Shown here piece by piece: positions 1-10,366 of a stretch of 64,000 nt of DNA (the first letter of the stretch is position 1; every line of letters starts with the position of its first letter). Position numbers and translations under genes: made by a program. The notes beneath the pieces were generated by a model. The model made no database searches and was not told the DNA's origin. It saw only the letters and a program-made list of their open reading frames with translations. The DNA comes from Pseudopontixanthobacter vadosimaris (GTDB taxonomy: Bacteria; Pseudomonadota; Alphaproteobacteria; Sphingomonadales; Sphingomonadaceae). Location: contig NZ_JABASZ010000043.1 in NCBI RefSeq assembly GCF_012979275.1, positions 52,869 to 116,868 on the forward strand, written 5' to 3'.

Positions 1-679
1 CGGCCTGCTCGGCCAGATCGATGATCGCGCCGATGACCTTGCGGCTTTCCTCATGCGCGAACATGACGGCGCCGAGCATGTCTTCCTCGGACAGTTCCTT
101 CGCTTCGGATTCCACCATCATCACCGCGTCCTGCGTGGCGGCGACGACCAGGTCGAGACGGCCTTCCTTGCATTCGGAAAGGCTGGGGTTGAGCTGATAT
201 TCGCCATCGCGGAAACCGACGCGTGCTGCGCCGATCGGGCCCATGAAGGGCACGCCCGAAATGGTCAGCGCGGCGCTGGCAGCGACCATCGCCAGAATAT
301 CGGGCTCGGTCTCACCATCATAGGACAGGACCTGGCAGATCACGTTGATCTCGTTGTAGAACCCTTCGGGGAACAACGGGCGCACCGGACGGTCGATCAG
401 GCGGCTGGTCAGCGTTTCCTTTTCGGTCGCGCGGCCTTCACGCTTGAAGAAGCCGCCCGGAATGCGTCCGGCGGCGGAGAATTTTTCCTGGTAATGCACG
501 GTAAGGGGGAAGAAATCCTGCCCTTCCTTCACGCTCCTGGCGGCCGTCACGGCGCACAGCACCACGGTTTCGCCATAGGTCGCCAGCACGGCGCCATCGG
601 CCTGGCGCGCGATGCGGCCGGTTTCGAGCGTGAGCGTCTTGCCGCCCCATTGGGTGGTTACGGTCTTGGTATCGAACAT
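1..679 (-). CDS. pnp: Polyribonucleotide nucleotidyltransferase, 5' part only
   Basis: PNPase degrades RNA 3' to 5' by phosphorolysis and is a partner of the RNA degradosome. Only the first ~226 residues lie in the window; the gene runs off the left edge. The protein starts [20 protein letters not shown] and shows the first RNase PH-like domain, including [13 protein letters not shown] and the [15 protein letters not shown] segment typical of PNPase. The ATG at 677-679 is the family start. It lies downstream of rpsO, the usual rpsO-pnp order, with a hairpin terminator between the two genes, so pnp may also have its own promoter in the ~210 bp gap. Confidence 0.97.
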   Translation of the reverse strand, partial: MFDTKTVTTQWGGKTLTLETGRIARQADGAVLATYGETVVLCAVTAARSVKEGQDFFPLTVHYQEKFSAAGRIPGGFFKREGRATEKETLTSRLIDRPVRPLFPEGFYNEINVICQVLSYDGETEPDILAMVAASAALTISGVPFMGPIGAARVGFRDGEYQLNPSLSECKEGRLDLVVAATQDAVMMVESEAKELSEEDMLGAVMFAHEESRKVIGAIIDLAEQA

Positions 680-846
680 CTGTTATCCTTGCTGAACCCG
701 CCCGCCAGATTGCACGCGGGGCCTGTAGTTCCGGGCAGTTCCGTCCCGGTCCGGTGCGGGGCCTTGATCCGCCCCAAGGCCCCCGTGCCGAATGCAAGGG
801 ATGCCCGTTCACAGGCGCCTGCGGTGTTCTGCCAGCGCCTTCATGC

Positions 847-878
847 GAAAAAGGCGGCTCCGTCTTCAGGAGCCGCCT
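847..878 (-). terminator. Intrinsic terminator after rpsO
   Basis: Read on the minus strand, GGCGGCTCC and GGAGCCGCC form a perfect 9-bp stem around a 7-nt loop, followed by TTTTT. It sits just 3' of the rpsO stop and upstream of pnp. In other bacteria the rpsO-pnp junction is a partial terminator and an RNase processing region, so some read-through into pnp is expected. Confidence 0.85.
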
Positions 879-892
879 CATCCGCGAAACTC

Positions 893-1162
893 TTATTTGC
901 GCAGACCCAGTTTCTGGATCAGGCTGTTGTAGCGCGCCACATCCACCTTCTTGAGATAGGCGAGGAGGCTGCGCCGCTTGTTGACCATCATCAGGAGACC
1001 GCGGCGGGAATGATTGTCCTTGTGGTTCTTCTGGAAATGGTCGGTCAGGTTGCGGATACGTTCGGTCAGGATGGCGACCTGGACTTCGGGAGAGCCGGTA
1101 TCACCGTCGCTCTGCGCGTGTTCCCTGATCACTTCCTGCTTTTTTTCTGCGGTAATCGTCAA
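893..1162 (-). CDS. rpsO: 30S ribosomal protein S15 (TTG start)
   Basis: S15 binds 16S rRNA early in assembly of the 30S platform. The 89-residue length is normal for the family, and the core motifs [16 protein letters not shown] and [20 protein letters not shown] are intact. The start is TTG at 1160-1162, giving [11 protein letters not shown], which fits alphaproteobacterial S15; the nearby ATG at 1167-1169 is out of frame. The TTG overlaps the truB stop (TTGA), so S15 is translationally coupled to TruB. A strong hairpin terminator follows the gene. Confidence 0.95.
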   Translation of the reverse strand: MTITAEKKQEVIREHAQSDGDTGSPEVQVAILTERIRNLTDHFQKNHKDNHSRRGLLMMVNKRRSLLAYLKKVDVARYNSLIQKLGLRK

Positions 1163-2175
1163 CTGTCATGCTCCGCGACATCGGGTAGGTTGAAACCCCT
1201 GACGACTTTCGCCGACCCGGCGGAAACATCCATCAGCGCAACCGGCACATCGCCAAGTTTCGCCAGAACGATCCCGTCGTCATGGGGCAGTCCGTGAAGA
1301 ACGCGGCCCTGGCGGACCGCTTCTGCCTGTTCGGACGTGAGGGGAAGAGCCGGGATGTCGTCCAGCCCTGCCTCGATCGGCAGAATTACGTCTTCTAGCG
1401 GTGCGCCCTTGCCCAGATCGTTCAATTTGTCCAGCGAAATCGCGGTGGCATCCTCAAACGGTCCTGCGCGGCTGCGGCGCAGATAGGTGACGTGGCCGAC
1501 CGTGCCGAGCGCATGGGCGATGTCGCGCGCCAGGGACCTGATATAGGTGCCCTTGCTCACATTTGCCACCAGCGTGATGCTGTCGGCAAGTTCCAGGGGA
1601 GCGGAAGGGTCGTAGGGATCGGGGCGGCCGGCAGTGGTGGCAAAGGTCGATTCGACGCGGTCATCCCGTTCGCCGCCTGCCAGTTCAAGGCTGTGGATGG
1701 TGACGCGGCGAGAGGTCATGGTCACCTCTTCCCCCGCCCTCGCCCGGTCGTAGGCGCGGCGGCCGTCGACCATCAGCGCCGAATATTTCGGCGGCACCTG
1801 TTCGATCTCGCCGGTGAAATGCGGCAGGATGCCCGCGATGGCGGCGATGGGCGGACGGCGACCTGTGCTTCGCGTCACCTCGCCCTCGGCATCCAGCGTG
1901 TCGGTTTCCGTGCCGAATTGCAGGGTGAAGACATAGGTCTTGCTGGCATCGAGCATCCGCCCGGCGAGCTTGGTCGCTTCGCCCAGCGCAATGGGCAGCA
2001 ACCCTTCGGCCAGCGGGTCCAGCGTGCCGCCATGCCCGACCTTGGTCCTTGCGTAACCGGCCTCGCGCAGATTGCGTTTCACTGCACCCACGGCCTGGGT
2101 TGAGCCAAGACCCGGCGGTTTGTCCAGGATGATCCAGCCCGATGGCGGCACGCTCTTGTCCATGGTTCGGCTCAT
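1159..2175 (-). CDS. truB: tRNA pseudouridine(55) synthase TruB
   Basis: TruB makes pseudouridine 55 in the T loop of tRNAs. The protein (338 aa from the chosen start) has the [11 protein letters not shown]-terminal motif, the catalytic segment [19 protein letters not shown] with its Asp, and the [20 protein letters not shown] strand. The chosen ATG at 2173-2175 overlaps the stop of the upstream protease gene as ATGA; a second ATG four codons in (2163) is possible. The region around 185-215 carries a short insert ([12 protein letters not shown]...). The stop overlaps the TTG start of rpsO, a classic truB-rpsO arrangement. Confidence 0.96.
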   Translation of the reverse strand: MSRTMDKSVPPSGWIILDKPPGLGSTQAVGAVKRNLREAGYARTKVGHGGTLDPLAEGLLPIALGEATKLAGRMLDASKTYVFTLQFGTETDTLDAEGEVTRSTGRRPPIAAIAGILPHFTGEIEQVPPKYSALMVDGRRAYDRARAGEEVTMTSRRVTIHSLELAGGERDDRVESTFATTAGRPDPYDPSAPLELADSITLVANVSKGTYIRSLARDIAHALGTVGHVTYLRRSRAGPFEDATAISLDKLNDLGKGAPLEDVILPIEAGLDDIPALPLTSEQAEAVRQGRVLHGLPHDDGIVLAKLGDVPVALMDVSAGSAKVVRGFNLPDVAEHDS

Positions 2176-2855
2176 CCGCCGGCGATCGCGATCGAAAGGT
2201 TTAGATATTTCTCCTGCAACCACTCCACCGGCGGCAGGACGACCGCCTCGATCACGCCGCTGTCGGGGAAGATCCAGGTGATGGCGATCAGTCCGATGAA
2301 CAGCACCATGCCCAAGGGGCGCAGCCGCTCATAAGCCCGCGCCGCAGAAGGCGGCAGCAGTCCTTCGAGAATGTGCGAACCATCGAAGGGGGGGATCGGC
2401 AACAAGTTGAACAGCGCGAGAAAGATGTTGATGAGGATGAAATAGCGCAGGCCCTCGAACAGCCCGCCCGCAAAACCTTCCGGCGGGGCGGTCAGCGATC
2501 CGGCAAACAGGCCCAGCGCCACCGCCCCGACAGCTGCGAGCAGGAAATTGGTGGCAGGCCCGGCGAAGGCCACCGCCATCATGCCGAAGCGCGGATTGTC
2601 GAGCCGGTGTTTCATCACCGGCACCGGTTTCGCCCAGCCGAAGATCGGCCCCCCGACCACGGCCAGGAAGCCCGGCACCAGCAGCGTGCCGACCGGATCG
2701 ACATGGCGCAGCGGGTTGAGGCTGAGCCTGCGCTGTTCCTTCGCGGTCGGATCGCCGAGCGACAGTGCCGCCCAGCCATGCGCGACCTCGTGAAAGACGA
2801 TGGCGACGATAAGGCACGGTATCAGGATCGCGGCGAGAATGAGGGTTTCTGTCAT
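2172..2855 (-). CDS. Site-2 protease family (M50) membrane metallopeptidase
   Basis: A 227-aa integral membrane protein of the small M50/FtsH-independent site-2 protease group. The zinc motif HEVAH lies at about residue 23, inside the first hydrophobic segment. The second active-site motif NLLPIPPFDGSHIL is at about 165, and there are about five hydrophobic segments. There is no PDZ domain, unlike RseP. It lies between tdk and truB on the minus strand with an ATGA overlap to truB, so it is co-transcribed with the translation operon. The substrate cannot be read from the sequence. Confidence 0.88.
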   Translation of the reverse strand: MTETLILAAILIPCLIVAIVFHEVAHGWAALSLGDPTAKEQRRLSLNPLRHVDPVGTLLVPGFLAVVGGPIFGWAKPVPVMKHRLDNPRFGMMAVAFAGPATNFLLAAVGAVALGLFAGSLTAPPEGFAGGLFEGLRYFILINIFLALFNLLPIPPFDGSHILEGLLPPSAARAYERLRPLGMVLFIGLIAITWIFPDSGVIEAVVLPPVEWLQEKYLNLSIAIAGG

Positions 2856-2873
2856 GGCGGTCAGATAGGGGGC

Positions 2874-3458
2874 TCAGCCCTGACGCGCCAGCGCGGCGGT
2901 GAAATGGCGGCGGCACAGGGCGACGTAGCGATCATTGCCGCCGATTTCCGTCTGTGCGCCTTCCGCCACCGCGCCGCCGCTTTCGTCCACCCGCAAATTC
3001 ATGGTGGCCTTGCGTCCGCAATGGCAAACCGCCTTCAGTTCGGTCAAGGCATCGGCAATGCCGAGCAGAACGGCGGACCCAGGAAACAATTCGCCGCGAA
3101 AATCGGTGCGCAGGCCATAGCAGAGCACGGGTATGTCGGCATCGTCCGCCAGACGCGCGCATTGCCAGACCTGCGCGGCGGTGAGGAACTGCGCTTCGTC
3201 CACCAGCACGCAGGCGAGTGGCTGCCTGGCGTGATGTGCGCAGACTGCGTCCCACAGATCGGTTTGCGCGGTGAAGCGGTGCGCATCCGCCCCCAGCCCG
3301 ATGCGGCTTTCGATGGCGCGTTCGCCCCCGCGAACATCCAGCGCGGCGGTCCACAGCATGGTGGCCATGCCGCGTTCGCGATAGTTAAAATCGGCTTGCA
3401 GAAGCGTCGTCGACTTGCCGGCATTCATGCTGGAATAATAGAAATACAGCTTGGCCAC
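2874..3458 (-). CDS. tdk: Thymidine kinase
   Basis: Phosphorylates thymidine (and deoxyuridine) in pyrimidine salvage; cytoplasmic, type II thymidine kinase family. The 194-aa protein has the N-terminal P loop in YYSSMNAGKSTTLLQ, the DEAQFL motif (catalytic Glu region), and a C-terminal cysteine pair in CHCGRKATMNLRVDE that would bind zinc with upstream/downstream Cys. It is 9 bp downstream of rbfA and 18 bp upstream of the protease gene on the same strand. Its place inside a translation operon is unusual. Confidence 0.95.
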   Translation of the reverse strand: MAKLYFYYSSMNAGKSTTLLQADFNYRERGMATMLWTAALDVRGGERAIESRIGLGADAHRFTAQTDLWDAVCAHHARQPLACVLVDEAQFLTAAQVWQCARLADDADIPVLCYGLRTDFRGELFPGSAVLLGIADALTELKAVCHCGRKATMNLRVDESGGAVAEGAQTEIGGNDRYVALCRRHFTAALARQG

Positions 3459-3467
3459 GACTGGTGC

Positions 3468-3902
3468 TCAGGCGGCTCCGCCAGCGGTATCATCCCCGGT
3501 ATCGTTCTCGGCATCGTCCAGGTCACGGGCAACTTTCGGGTCGGACAACAGTTGCTCGATGCGGCTGGCCTCGTCGAAGCTTTCGTCCGCGCGGAAGGAC
3601 AGGCGCGGCGCATATTTCAGGCCCAGACGCTTGGCCACCTCGCGCTGAAAGAATGCCGTATTGGCCCGCAGCGCCTTCAGCACCACGGCCTCGTCCTCGC
3701 CCAGCAGCGGCTTAACATAGGCCTTCGCATTGCGCAGATCGGGCGACATGCGGACCTCGGTCACGCTGACGGTGGTCGCGCTCAGCACAGGATCGTGCAC
3801 CTCCTGCCGGGTGAGCAGTTCGGAAAGGACGTGGCGCACCCTTTCGCCCACTTTCAGCACGCGAACCGATTGCTGTTCGGGGGTGGATTGTTGCCTCGCC
3901 AT
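3468..3902 (-). CDS. rbfA: 30S ribosome-binding factor A
   Basis: RbfA is a late 30S maturation factor that binds near the 5' end of 16S rRNA. The 144-aa protein has the single KH-like fold: [18 protein letters not shown], then the [27 protein letters not shown] strands and the [28 protein letters not shown] tail that is typical of the family. An acidic C-terminal extension ([16 protein letters not shown]) follows. It sits one base after the DUF1697 stop, in the nusA-infB-rbfA cluster. Confidence 0.96.
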   Translation of the reverse strand: MARQQSTPEQQSVRVLKVGERVRHVLSELLTRQEVHDPVLSATTVSVTEVRMSPDLRNAKAYVKPLLGEDEAVVLKALRANTAFFQREVAKRLGLKYAPRLSFRADESFDEASRIEQLLSDPKVARDLDDAENDTGDDTAGGAA

Positions 3903-3903
3903 C

Positions 3904-4446
3904 TCAGTTCTCGTCCATCTTTTCCGCTATGCGCTGGAGCTCGCCTATCCGCCGCATCGTCCCCCGGCAACCCAGCCGCCTCTCGATGAAATCGGCGTCG
4001 AGCAGGCGTTTCTTCGGCCCGTCAGGATAGGCGCAATGAAGCGCTCTCGTGCCGGGTGCCACAAGTTCAGGCCCCCTGCCGGCGAACTGGCTTTCCAGAA
4101 GGGCGAACTGTTCGGGAAAGGGCTGCTGGGCAAGGAACATCGTGCGCGCACGCCGGGGGCCGAAGCGTTCGGTAAACGGGTTCTCCGCAATCGCAGCCTG
4201 CAATTCCTCACGGCTGCGAACCGGGGCGACATTGTCGATCTCAAAGCGGTCCAGCAGGATATAGGCAAGCTTCTCCGACAGGCCCGGCGTCGGCCGTTCC
4301 TCGTGACGGAACAGGATGTTATCCTCCGCTACGACGGTCTGCACATCGTCGAAATCCTCACGCCACAGGGCGCGGCGCAGATCCTCCATCAGCAGGCGTT
4401 CGCCATTTGCTGCGATGCTCCCAAGGAAAGCTGCGTACAAGGCCAT
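3904..4446 (-). CDS. DUF1697 family protein
   Basis: A 180-aa protein whose N-terminus ([24 protein letters not shown] then [14 protein letters not shown]) has the layout of DUF1697, where family members usually read LRGINVGG...L..LGF.DV.TYIQSGNVVF. The usual GINVGG loop is changed to GSIAANG, so this is a diverged member. The family has no established biochemical role; a fold related to small nucleic-acid or nucleotide-binding proteins has been suggested. It separates infB from rbfA, genes that are normally adjacent, and is co-directional with them. Confidence 0.75.
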   Translation of the reverse strand: MALYAAFLGSIAANGERLLMEDLRRALWREDFDDVQTVVAEDNILFRHEERPTPGLSEKLAYILLDRFEIDNVAPVRSREELQAAIAENPFTERFGPRRARTMFLAQQPFPEQFALLESQFAGRGPELVAPGTRALHCAYPDGPKKRLLDADFIERRLGCRGTMRRIGELQRIAEKMDEN

Positions 4447-4508
4447 GGGTCGGCGAAACCGTCTGCGGCGACGCCCCTTTCCCGATCATCCGGAAAAGGG
4501 GCGCATCG

Positions 4509-7136
4509 TCACAGGGTCCGTTCGCGTTCCTCGACTTCGAAGACTTCCAGCATGTCGCCAGCCTTGATGTCGTTGGTGTCTTCCAGAACGACGCCGCATT
4601 CCAGCCCGGTGCGGACCTCGTCGACATCATCCTTGAAGCGGCGAAGCGACTGGATCGTGGTCGCCGAAACGATGACATCCTCGCGCGTGAGACGGGCGAA
4701 CAGCCCCTTGCGGATGACGCCTTCGGTGACCAGCAGACCGGCCGCCTTGTCCTTCTTGCCGGCGGGAAACACCTGCTTGACCTCGGCACGGCCGACGACA
4801 TGTTCGATCTTTTCGGGGCCGAGTTCGCCGGCCATTTCCTTCGCGATCTCTTCGGTCAGATGATAGATGACGTCGAAATATTTCATCTCCACCTTGTCGC
4901 GCGCGACCAGGGCGCGGGCCTTGGCATTGGGCCGCACGTTGAAACCGATGATCGGCGCGCCCGAGGCTGCCGCCAGTGTCACGTCGCTTTCCGTGATCGC
5001 CCCGGCACCCGCATGCAGCACGCGCACCTTGATGAGATCGTTGGAAAGATTGTGCAGCGCAGTGTTGATCGCTTCGACACTGCCCTGCACATCGGCCTTC
5101 ACCAGAACGGGGAATTCGACGACATTGTTGTTCAGATTGGTGAACATCGTATCGAAGCTGGTGGGGGCGAGCGCGGTGCGCTGCTCGGTCGCCTTTTCCT
5201 GGCGGTATTCAGCCACTTCGCGGGCGCGCTGCTCGTTTTCGACGACCGACAGATTGTCGCCCGCCATCGGCACGCCGCCAAGTCCCAGAACCTCGACCGG
5301 AGTCGATGGGCCGGCTTCCTTCACCTGCTTGCCATTGTAATCGACCAGCGCACGAACGCGGCCGCTCTGCGTACCGACCACGAAAGTGTCGCCGCGCTTC
5401 AGCGTTCCGCGCGTGACCAGCACCGTGGCGACAGGGCCGCGGCCCTTGTCGAGCTGCGCCTCGACCACGGTCGCTTCCGCATCCCGGTCAGGGCGGGCCT
5501 TCAGTTCCAGCAATTCGGCCTGCAGGGCGATCTTGTCGAGCAGATCGTCAAGGCCGGTCTTTTTCAGGGCAGACACTTCCACGTCCTGCACATCGCCCGA
5601 CATCGATTCCACGATGACTTCATGCTCGAGCAGGCGTTCGCGGATGCGCTTCGGATTGGCATCTTCCTTGTCCATCTTGTTGATGGCCACGATCATCGGC
5701 ACGCCGGCCGCTTTCGTGTGATTGATCGCCTCGATCGTCTGCGGCATCAGCCCGTCGTCGGCGGCAACCACCAGCACCACGATATCAGTGACATTGGCAC
5801 CGCGCGCACGCATTTCCGTAAAGGCGGCGTGGCCCGGCGTGTCGAGGAAGGTGATCATGTCGCCACCCTTCGTCTTCACCTGATAGGCGCCGATATGCTG
5901 CGTGATCCCGCCCGCTTCGCCGCGCACGACATTGGTGCCGCGCAAGGCGTCGAGCAGGCTGGTCTTGCCATGATCGACATGGCCCATGATGGTCACGACC
6001 GGCGGACGCTCTCGCAGCGTTTCTTCCGGATCGACATCGGTTTCGGCCTGAATATCGACGTCGCTTTCGGAAACGCGCTGGATATTGTGGCCGAATTCCT
6101 CGACCAGCAGTTCCGCCGTATCCTGATCGATCGTCTGGTTGACGGTGACCATCATGCCCAGGTTGAACAGGGCCTTCACCAGTTCCGCACCCTTTTCGGC
6201 CATGCGGTTGGCGAGTTCCTGCACCGTGATCGCCTCGGGCACGACGACATCGCGCACCTGCTTCTCACGCGGCTGGCGCTTGCCGCCGCCGCCCGATGCA
6301 CGGCGCTCCTTCTCCCGCGCACGCTTGAGCGCGGCGAGCGAGCGGGCACGGGCGCCCTCGTCCTCGTTAAGGGCGCGGTTGACGGTCAGCTTCCCGCCAC
6401 GGCGGCGGTCGGCCTTTTCCTCGCGCTCCGTCTTGACGGGCTTGGCGTCCTTCTTCTTCTCGACCCGCTTCGGTTCGGGGCGCGCGACCGGCGTGAACTT
6501 GCGGGCGGCAGGCTGTGCGGGAGCAGACGCGCTGGTTTCGCTTGCGGTAGCAGCATCGGGCTTACCCTCCGCTGCATCTTCGCCCCCATCAGGAGCAGTG
6601 TCGCCAGGAGCAGCGGCGGCAGGAGCAGTAGCGGCCTTGGCAGCTGCGGCCTTCTTCGCGGACTTTGCCTCGGCCTTGCTGGCCGCCTCGGCTTCAGCTT
6701 CGGCGCGACGGTTCTCTTCTGCCCGGCGCTTTTCGTTCTCGGCCGCCTGCTGGCGCTCATCTTCCTCGCGGCGGCGCGCTTCTTCACCCAGGCGCAGGCG
6801 ATCTTCCTCGGCCTCTCGCTGCAGACGGGCCACGCGCTCCTGCGGTGTTTCGTCCGACGCAGTCTTCGGCGGCGCAGTACGCTTCGCGGCAGGTGTCGGA
6901 GCGGGCCTGGGAGCCGGAGCGGGCGCCGGGGCAGGCGCGGGTGCGGGCGCCGGAGTCTTGGCTTCGGGTTCCGGCGCTTCGCCCGGCTTCACGAGCTTGC
7001 GGCGGCGCTTCACCTCGACCGCGACCTTGTTGGTGCGGCCGTGGCTGAAGGTCTGCTTGACCTCGCCCGCTTCCACCGACCGCTTCAGGCCCAGGGGCTT
7101 GCGGGTGCGGGTCGGTTTGTCTTCACTATCGCTCAT
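4509..7136 (-). CDS. infB: Translation initiation factor IF-2
   Basis: IF-2 is the GTPase that recruits initiator fMet-tRNA and joins the ribosomal subunits. The protein is 875 aa from the ATG at 7134-7136 ([16 protein letters not shown]); a TTG 12 bp further upstream is possible but has poor spacing from its AAGGA. A long charged, Ala/Pro-rich N-terminal region (including an Ala-Pro run near residues 60-80) precedes an IF2-N domain (~300-350). The G domain has GHVDHGKT (~385), DTPGHAAF and NKMDK, followed by the beta-barrel and fMet-tRNA binding domains. It is downstream of nusA-ylxR as in most bacteria. Confidence 0.98.
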   Translation of the reverse strand: MSDSEDKPTRTRKPLGLKRSVEAGEVKQTFSHGRTNKVAVEVKRRRKLVKPGEAPEPEAKTPAPAPAPAPAPAPAPRPAPTPAAKRTAPPKTASDETPQERVARLQREAEEDRLRLGEEARRREEDERQQAAENEKRRAEENRRAEAEAEAASKAEAKSAKKAAAAKAATAPAAAAPGDTAPDGGEDAAEGKPDAATASETSASAPAQPAARKFTPVARPEPKRVEKKKDAKPVKTEREEKADRRRGGKLTVNRALNEDEGARARSLAALKRAREKERRASGGGGKRQPREKQVRDVVVPEAITVQELANRMAEKGAELVKALFNLGMMVTVNQTIDQDTAELLVEEFGHNIQRVSESDVDIQAETDVDPEETLRERPPVVTIMGHVDHGKTSLLDALRGTNVVRGEAGGITQHIGAYQVKTKGGDMITFLDTPGHAAFTEMRARGANVTDIVVLVVAADDGLMPQTIEAINHTKAAGVPMIVAINKMDKEDANPKRIRERLLEHEVIVESMSGDVQDVEVSALKKTGLDDLLDKIALQAELLELKARPDRDAEATVVEAQLDKGRGPVATVLVTRGTLKRGDTFVVGTQSGRVRALVDYNGKQVKEAGPSTPVEVLGLGGVPMAGDNLSVVENEQRAREVAEYRQEKATEQRTALAPTSFDTMFTNLNNNVVEFPVLVKADVQGSVEAINTALHNLSNDLIKVRVLHAGAGAITESDVTLAAASGAPIIGFNVRPNAKARALVARDKVEMKYFDVIYHLTEEIAKEMAGELGPEKIEHVVGRAEVKQVFPAGKKDKAAGLLVTEGVIRKGLFARLTREDVIVSATTIQSLRRFKDDVDEVRTGLECGVVLEDTNDIKAGDMLEVFEVEERERTL

Positions 7137-7239
7137 AAAGCTCGTCAATCCTTCAAAATCTCATTCGTCGCCGCGATGCCCCGGCACCGCGTATCATCGC
7201 GCAAGTCAGGGCGCCTCGGCCATTCGTCCGCCTGCCGGA

Positions 7240-7968
7240 TCAGTCAGCGCCATTCTCCGGCGCAGCCCTTCCCGGTTCCGGTCCGGACCTGCCGGCATAG
7301 TGCAGCAATCGTTGCAGCGTCTGGTCTATACGCGCCGCCAGCTTCCCGTCGCCAATCGCGAGATGCACGACATTGTCGCGGCCCAATGCCACAGACAGAG
7401 CCGCGCGGTCCAGTGGCAAGCGCACACCGGCTGCACCGGAACCTTCTGCGTCCTGCCCCACGCGCCAGGCCTGATCCAGCTTGGCGTTTCCGTCCGCGCT
7501 GGCATCGCTTGCATGGGCCAGCCATGCAACGCGCCCGGCGCGCGCCTGTTCAGCAATCCGGTCGGAACCCAAGATAAGCGCTCCGCTGCGCATTGCGAGT
7601 CCCAGCCGGTCGCTGAAGTTGCGGGTCAGCGCCTGTTCGATCAGTTCGGGCAAGTTCGCCGGCACGTCCAGCTTCGCGCCCTTGTAGGCCCGGGCCAAAG
7701 CGCCGCGGAGGCGCCCTTTCTGCATCGCCTGCTCAAGTTCCGCCCGGTTCACGCCCAGCCACGCGCCCCGCCCCGGCGCACGGGCCAGCGGGTCGGGCAG
7801 CACATCGCAGGCACCATCCGCCTTTTCAGGCGAGATGGCGAGGCGCAGCAACCGGTCGCGCGGCAGAATGTCGCCCGACAGGATACAGCGGCGCTCGGGC
7901 CCGGTTTCCCGGGCCTGCGCGCTGTCCGAAGATTCGGAAACTAGCGGTTCATTGCGAGGATTCCGCAA
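7240..7968 (-). CDS. YlxR-type RNA-binding protein with L7Ae-like C-terminal half
   Basis: A 242-aa two-part protein. The first ~90 residues match the YlxR/DUF448 family (ERRCILSGDILPRDRLLRLAI, later GRGAWLGVNRAELEQAM). The second half resembles the L7Ae/YlxQ RNA-binding fold (GLAMRSGALILGSDRIAEQARAGRVAWLAHAS... LSVALGRDNVVHLAI). This fusion is common between nusA and infB in alphaproteobacteria. I chose the TTG at 7966-7968: AGGAGG lies 6 bases before it, inside the 3' end of nusA, and no ATG is available in frame. The role is probably RNA binding in the nusA-infB context. Confidence 0.88.
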   Translation of the reverse strand: MRNPRNEPLVSESSDSAQARETGPERRCILSGDILPRDRLLRLAISPEKADGACDVLPDPLARAPGRGAWLGVNRAELEQAMQKGRLRGALARAYKGAKLDVPANLPELIEQALTRNFSDRLGLAMRSGALILGSDRIAEQARAGRVAWLAHASDASADGNAKLDQAWRVGQDAEGSGAAGVRLPLDRAALSVALGRDNVVHLAIGDGKLAARIDQTLQRLLHYAGRSGPEPGRAAPENGAD

Positions 7969-9637
7969 GGGCGGCCTCCTCTGAACTGTCGCCCGAACCC
8001 TCATTGCTGGCCGGTGCCACCGTTTCGGCGACGGCGTCGTCCTCGTCCTCGAACCAGTGGGCGCGAGCGGCCATGATGATCTCGTTGCCCTGCTCTTCGC
8101 TCAGGCCATATTCACCCAGCACGCCGCCCTTGTCCTCGGCCCGCTGCGGCGGGCGGCGGGTCGGCGGACCGGCTTCGGGATTGGCGCGGCGGCGGGGCGC
8201 CTCGCGCTTCCTGGCGATGAGCTCGTCGGTCGCGAGATCGGCCAGATCGTCCAGCGTCTTGATCCCCGCCTTGCCCAGCACGACCAGCATCTGTTCGGTC
8301 AGATGCGGCAGTTCGGCCAGATCGTCCTCGACACCCAGTTCGCGGCGCTGTTCGCGCGCCGTATCCTCGTGCCGCTCCAGCGCTTCCAGCGCGCGGGACT
8401 GCAGTTCTTCGGCCAGTTCCTCGTCGAACCCCTCGATCGCGCCCAGTTCTTCCAGTTGCACATAGGCCACTTCCTCGAGCTCGGCGAAGCCTTCGGCGAC
8501 CAGCAGCTGCGACAGGGTTTCATCGACGTCGAGTTCTTCCTCGAACATCTTCGATCGTTCGGAGAACTCCTTCTGCCGCTTAACGCTCGCCTCTTCTTCC
8601 GTCATGATGTCGATCTGGTGACTGGTCAGCTGGCTGGCGAGGCGGACGTTCTGCCCCCGCCGGCCGATGGCCAGGCTGAGCTGATCGTCGGGCACGACGA
8701 CTTCGATGCGGCCTTCTTCCTCGTCCAGAACGACGCGCGCGACCGTGGCGGGCTGGAGACCGTTGACGACGAAGGTCGCGGTATCCTCGCTCCAGGGGAT
8801 GATATCGATCTTCTCGCCCTGCAATTCCTGCACCACCGCCTGAACGCGGCTGCCCTTCATGCCGACGCAGGCGCCGACCGGGTCGATGGAGCTGTCATGG
8901 CTGATCACGCCGATCTTGGCGCGGCTGCCGGGGTCGCGGGCGGCGGCCTTGATCTCGATGATGCCGTCGTAGATTTCCGGCACTTCCTGCGCGAACAGCT
9001 TCTTCATGAAATCGGGATGCGCGCGGCTGAGGAAGATCTGCGGGCCGCGGTTGTTGCGCTCCACCTTGGTGATCAGAGCGCGCACGCGTTCGCCGACGCG
9101 CGCGGCCTCGCGCGGGATCTGCTGGTCGCGGCGGATCACGCCCTCGGCCCGACCGAGATTGACGATCACATGGCCGAATTCGACCGATTTGATGACCCCC
9201 GTGATGATCTCGCCATCACGGTCCTTGAATTCCTCGAACTGACGCTCACGCTCGGCATCGCGGACCTTCTGGAAGATGACCTGCTTCGCGCTCTGCGCGT
9301 CGATGCGGCCAAGATCGACCGGCGGCAGCGGATCGACGATGAAATCGCCCAGCTTCGCATCGGCATCCAGCTTCTTCGCGGCATCGAGGTCGACCTGCTT
9401 GAAATAGTCCTCGACATCCTCGACCACCTCGACCACGCGCCACAGGCGCAGATCGCCGGTCTGCGGATCGAGCTTGGCGCGAATGTCGTTTTCCGCGCCA
9501 TATCGGTTGCGCGCCGATTTCTGGATCGCTTCTTCCATCGCTTCGATCACGATGGATTTGTCGATCATCTTCTCGGACGCGACCGCATTCGCGATTGCGA
9601 GCAGCTCGGCCTTGTTGGCGGAAATTGCAGTGGCCAT
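7949..9637 (-). CDS. nusA: Transcription termination/antitermination factor NusA
   Basis: NusA binds RNA polymerase and nascent RNA and controls pausing, termination and antitermination. The 562-aa protein has the N-terminal RNAP-binding domain (1-~130), an S1 domain (GEIITGVIKSVEFGHVIVNL, ~140-200), two KH domains (GACVGMKGSRVQAVVQEL ~250; LAIGRRGQNVRLASQL ~325), and a C-terminal pair of helix-hairpin repeats (~355-500) with an acidic tail. It starts at ATG 9635-9637, overlapping the rimP stop (ATGA), and its end overlaps ylxR. Confidence 0.98.
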   Translation of the reverse strand: MATAISANKAELLAIANAVASEKMIDKSIVIEAMEEAIQKSARNRYGAENDIRAKLDPQTGDLRLWRVVEVVEDVEDYFKQVDLDAAKKLDADAKLGDFIVDPLPPVDLGRIDAQSAKQVIFQKVRDAERERQFEEFKDRDGEIITGVIKSVEFGHVIVNLGRAEGVIRRDQQIPREAARVGERVRALITKVERNNRGPQIFLSRAHPDFMKKLFAQEVPEIYDGIIEIKAAARDPGSRAKIGVISHDSSIDPVGACVGMKGSRVQAVVQELQGEKIDIIPWSEDTATFVVNGLQPATVARVVLDEEEGRIEVVVPDDQLSLAIGRRGQNVRLASQLTSHQIDIMTEEEASVKRQKEFSERSKMFEEELDVDETLSQLLVAEGFAELEEVAYVQLEELGAIEGFDEELAEELQSRALEALERHEDTAREQRRELGVEDDLAELPHLTEQMLVVLGKAGIKTLDDLADLATDELIARKREAPRRRANPEAGPPTRRPPQRAEDKGGVLGEYGLSEEQGNEIIMAARAHWFEDEDDAVAETVAPASNEGSGDSSEEAALAESSQ

Positions 9638-10215
9638 CAGTCGTCAGCCTTCTCTTCTGTTACTTCGTCGATTTCGTCGGCGCCGCTGGTATCCAGCGGC
9701 TGTGTCGCGGCAATCAGCGCATCGGTGAGGACGAGCTTTGCCGAATGGATGGTGGAAAGCGGGACGCGAATGCGTTTTTCCGTGCGATCCTCGATCTCGG
9801 CCATGGGCGTATCGCTGTCCTCTGCCAGTCCGATCAGCATGCCGCGGATGTTGCGCTGCCCGTTGACCTTCTCGATCAGCGAGACCTTGACTTCATGCCC
9901 CGCCCAGTTGGCGAAATCCTGCTTGCGGGTCAGCGGCCGGTCGATGCCGGGGCTGCTGACCTCCAGGTGATAGGCACCCGCGATGATCGTCTCGCCGCCT
10001 GCCTCCAGTTCGTCCAGCCGGTCGGACACGCGGCGCGACAGGGCGGCGCACTGGTCGATGATGAGCTGTCCGGTCGCCGGGTCTTCGGCCATGATCTGCA
10101 GGGCGCGGTCGCCATCTCCGGCTTCCGACGATGTCATCCGCACGCGCACGAGGTCGAAGCCCAGCGCGCGCGCTTCGGGTTCGATCACTTCGTTCAGGCG
10201 GTCGATATCGGCCAT
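9637..10215 (-). CDS. rimP: Ribosome maturation factor RimP
   Basis: RimP assists 30S assembly. The 192-aa protein shows the family hallmark EVSSPGIDRPLTRKQDFANW at ~110-130, preceded by the N-terminal alpha/beta domain (LGFDLVRVRM) and followed by a small SH3-like C-terminal domain and an acidic tail. It is the first gene of the rimP-nusA-ylxR-infB operon and overlaps nusA by ATGA. The ~150 bp upstream, up to the pspF stop, should hold the operon promoter; no clear -35/-10 pair could be picked out. Confidence 0.95.
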   Translation of the reverse strand: MADIDRLNEVIEPEARALGFDLVRVRMTSSEAGDGDRALQIMAEDPATGQLIIDQCAALSRRVSDRLDELEAGGETIIAGAYHLEVSSPGIDRPLTRKQDFANWAGHEVKVSLIEKVNGQRNIRGMLIGLAEDSDTPMAEIEDRTEKRIRVPLSTIHSAKLVLTDALIAATQPLDTSGADEIDEVTEEKADD

Positions 10216-10366
10216 GTGTTCTCCGGTCGCAGATCAATTTACCGGCATCGGGAACAAGGCGTTTCGTGCCGGCCCCTTGCGGCGCCAGCCCGGTCTTGCG
10301 TCACAATGTCGGGATGCATGTCCAGTTAGGCGCTGCCTGCGGCTTTGGCAAGCCTTGGCTTACAAT

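Noticed and set aside
6905..6960. Repeat-like GC-rich tract in infB
   Set aside because: It encodes the Ala-Pro run of the IF-2 N-terminal linker, a common low-complexity tract and not a separate repeat element.
4407..7577. Long plus-strand frame of >1000 codons opposite infB
   Set aside because: Antisense mirror of a clear infB; GC-rich third positions keep the opposite frame open. The sequence (many His/Arg/Gly, no domain) is not protein-like. The same holds for the frames opposite nusA, the hybrid kinase, mrpA and ctaD.
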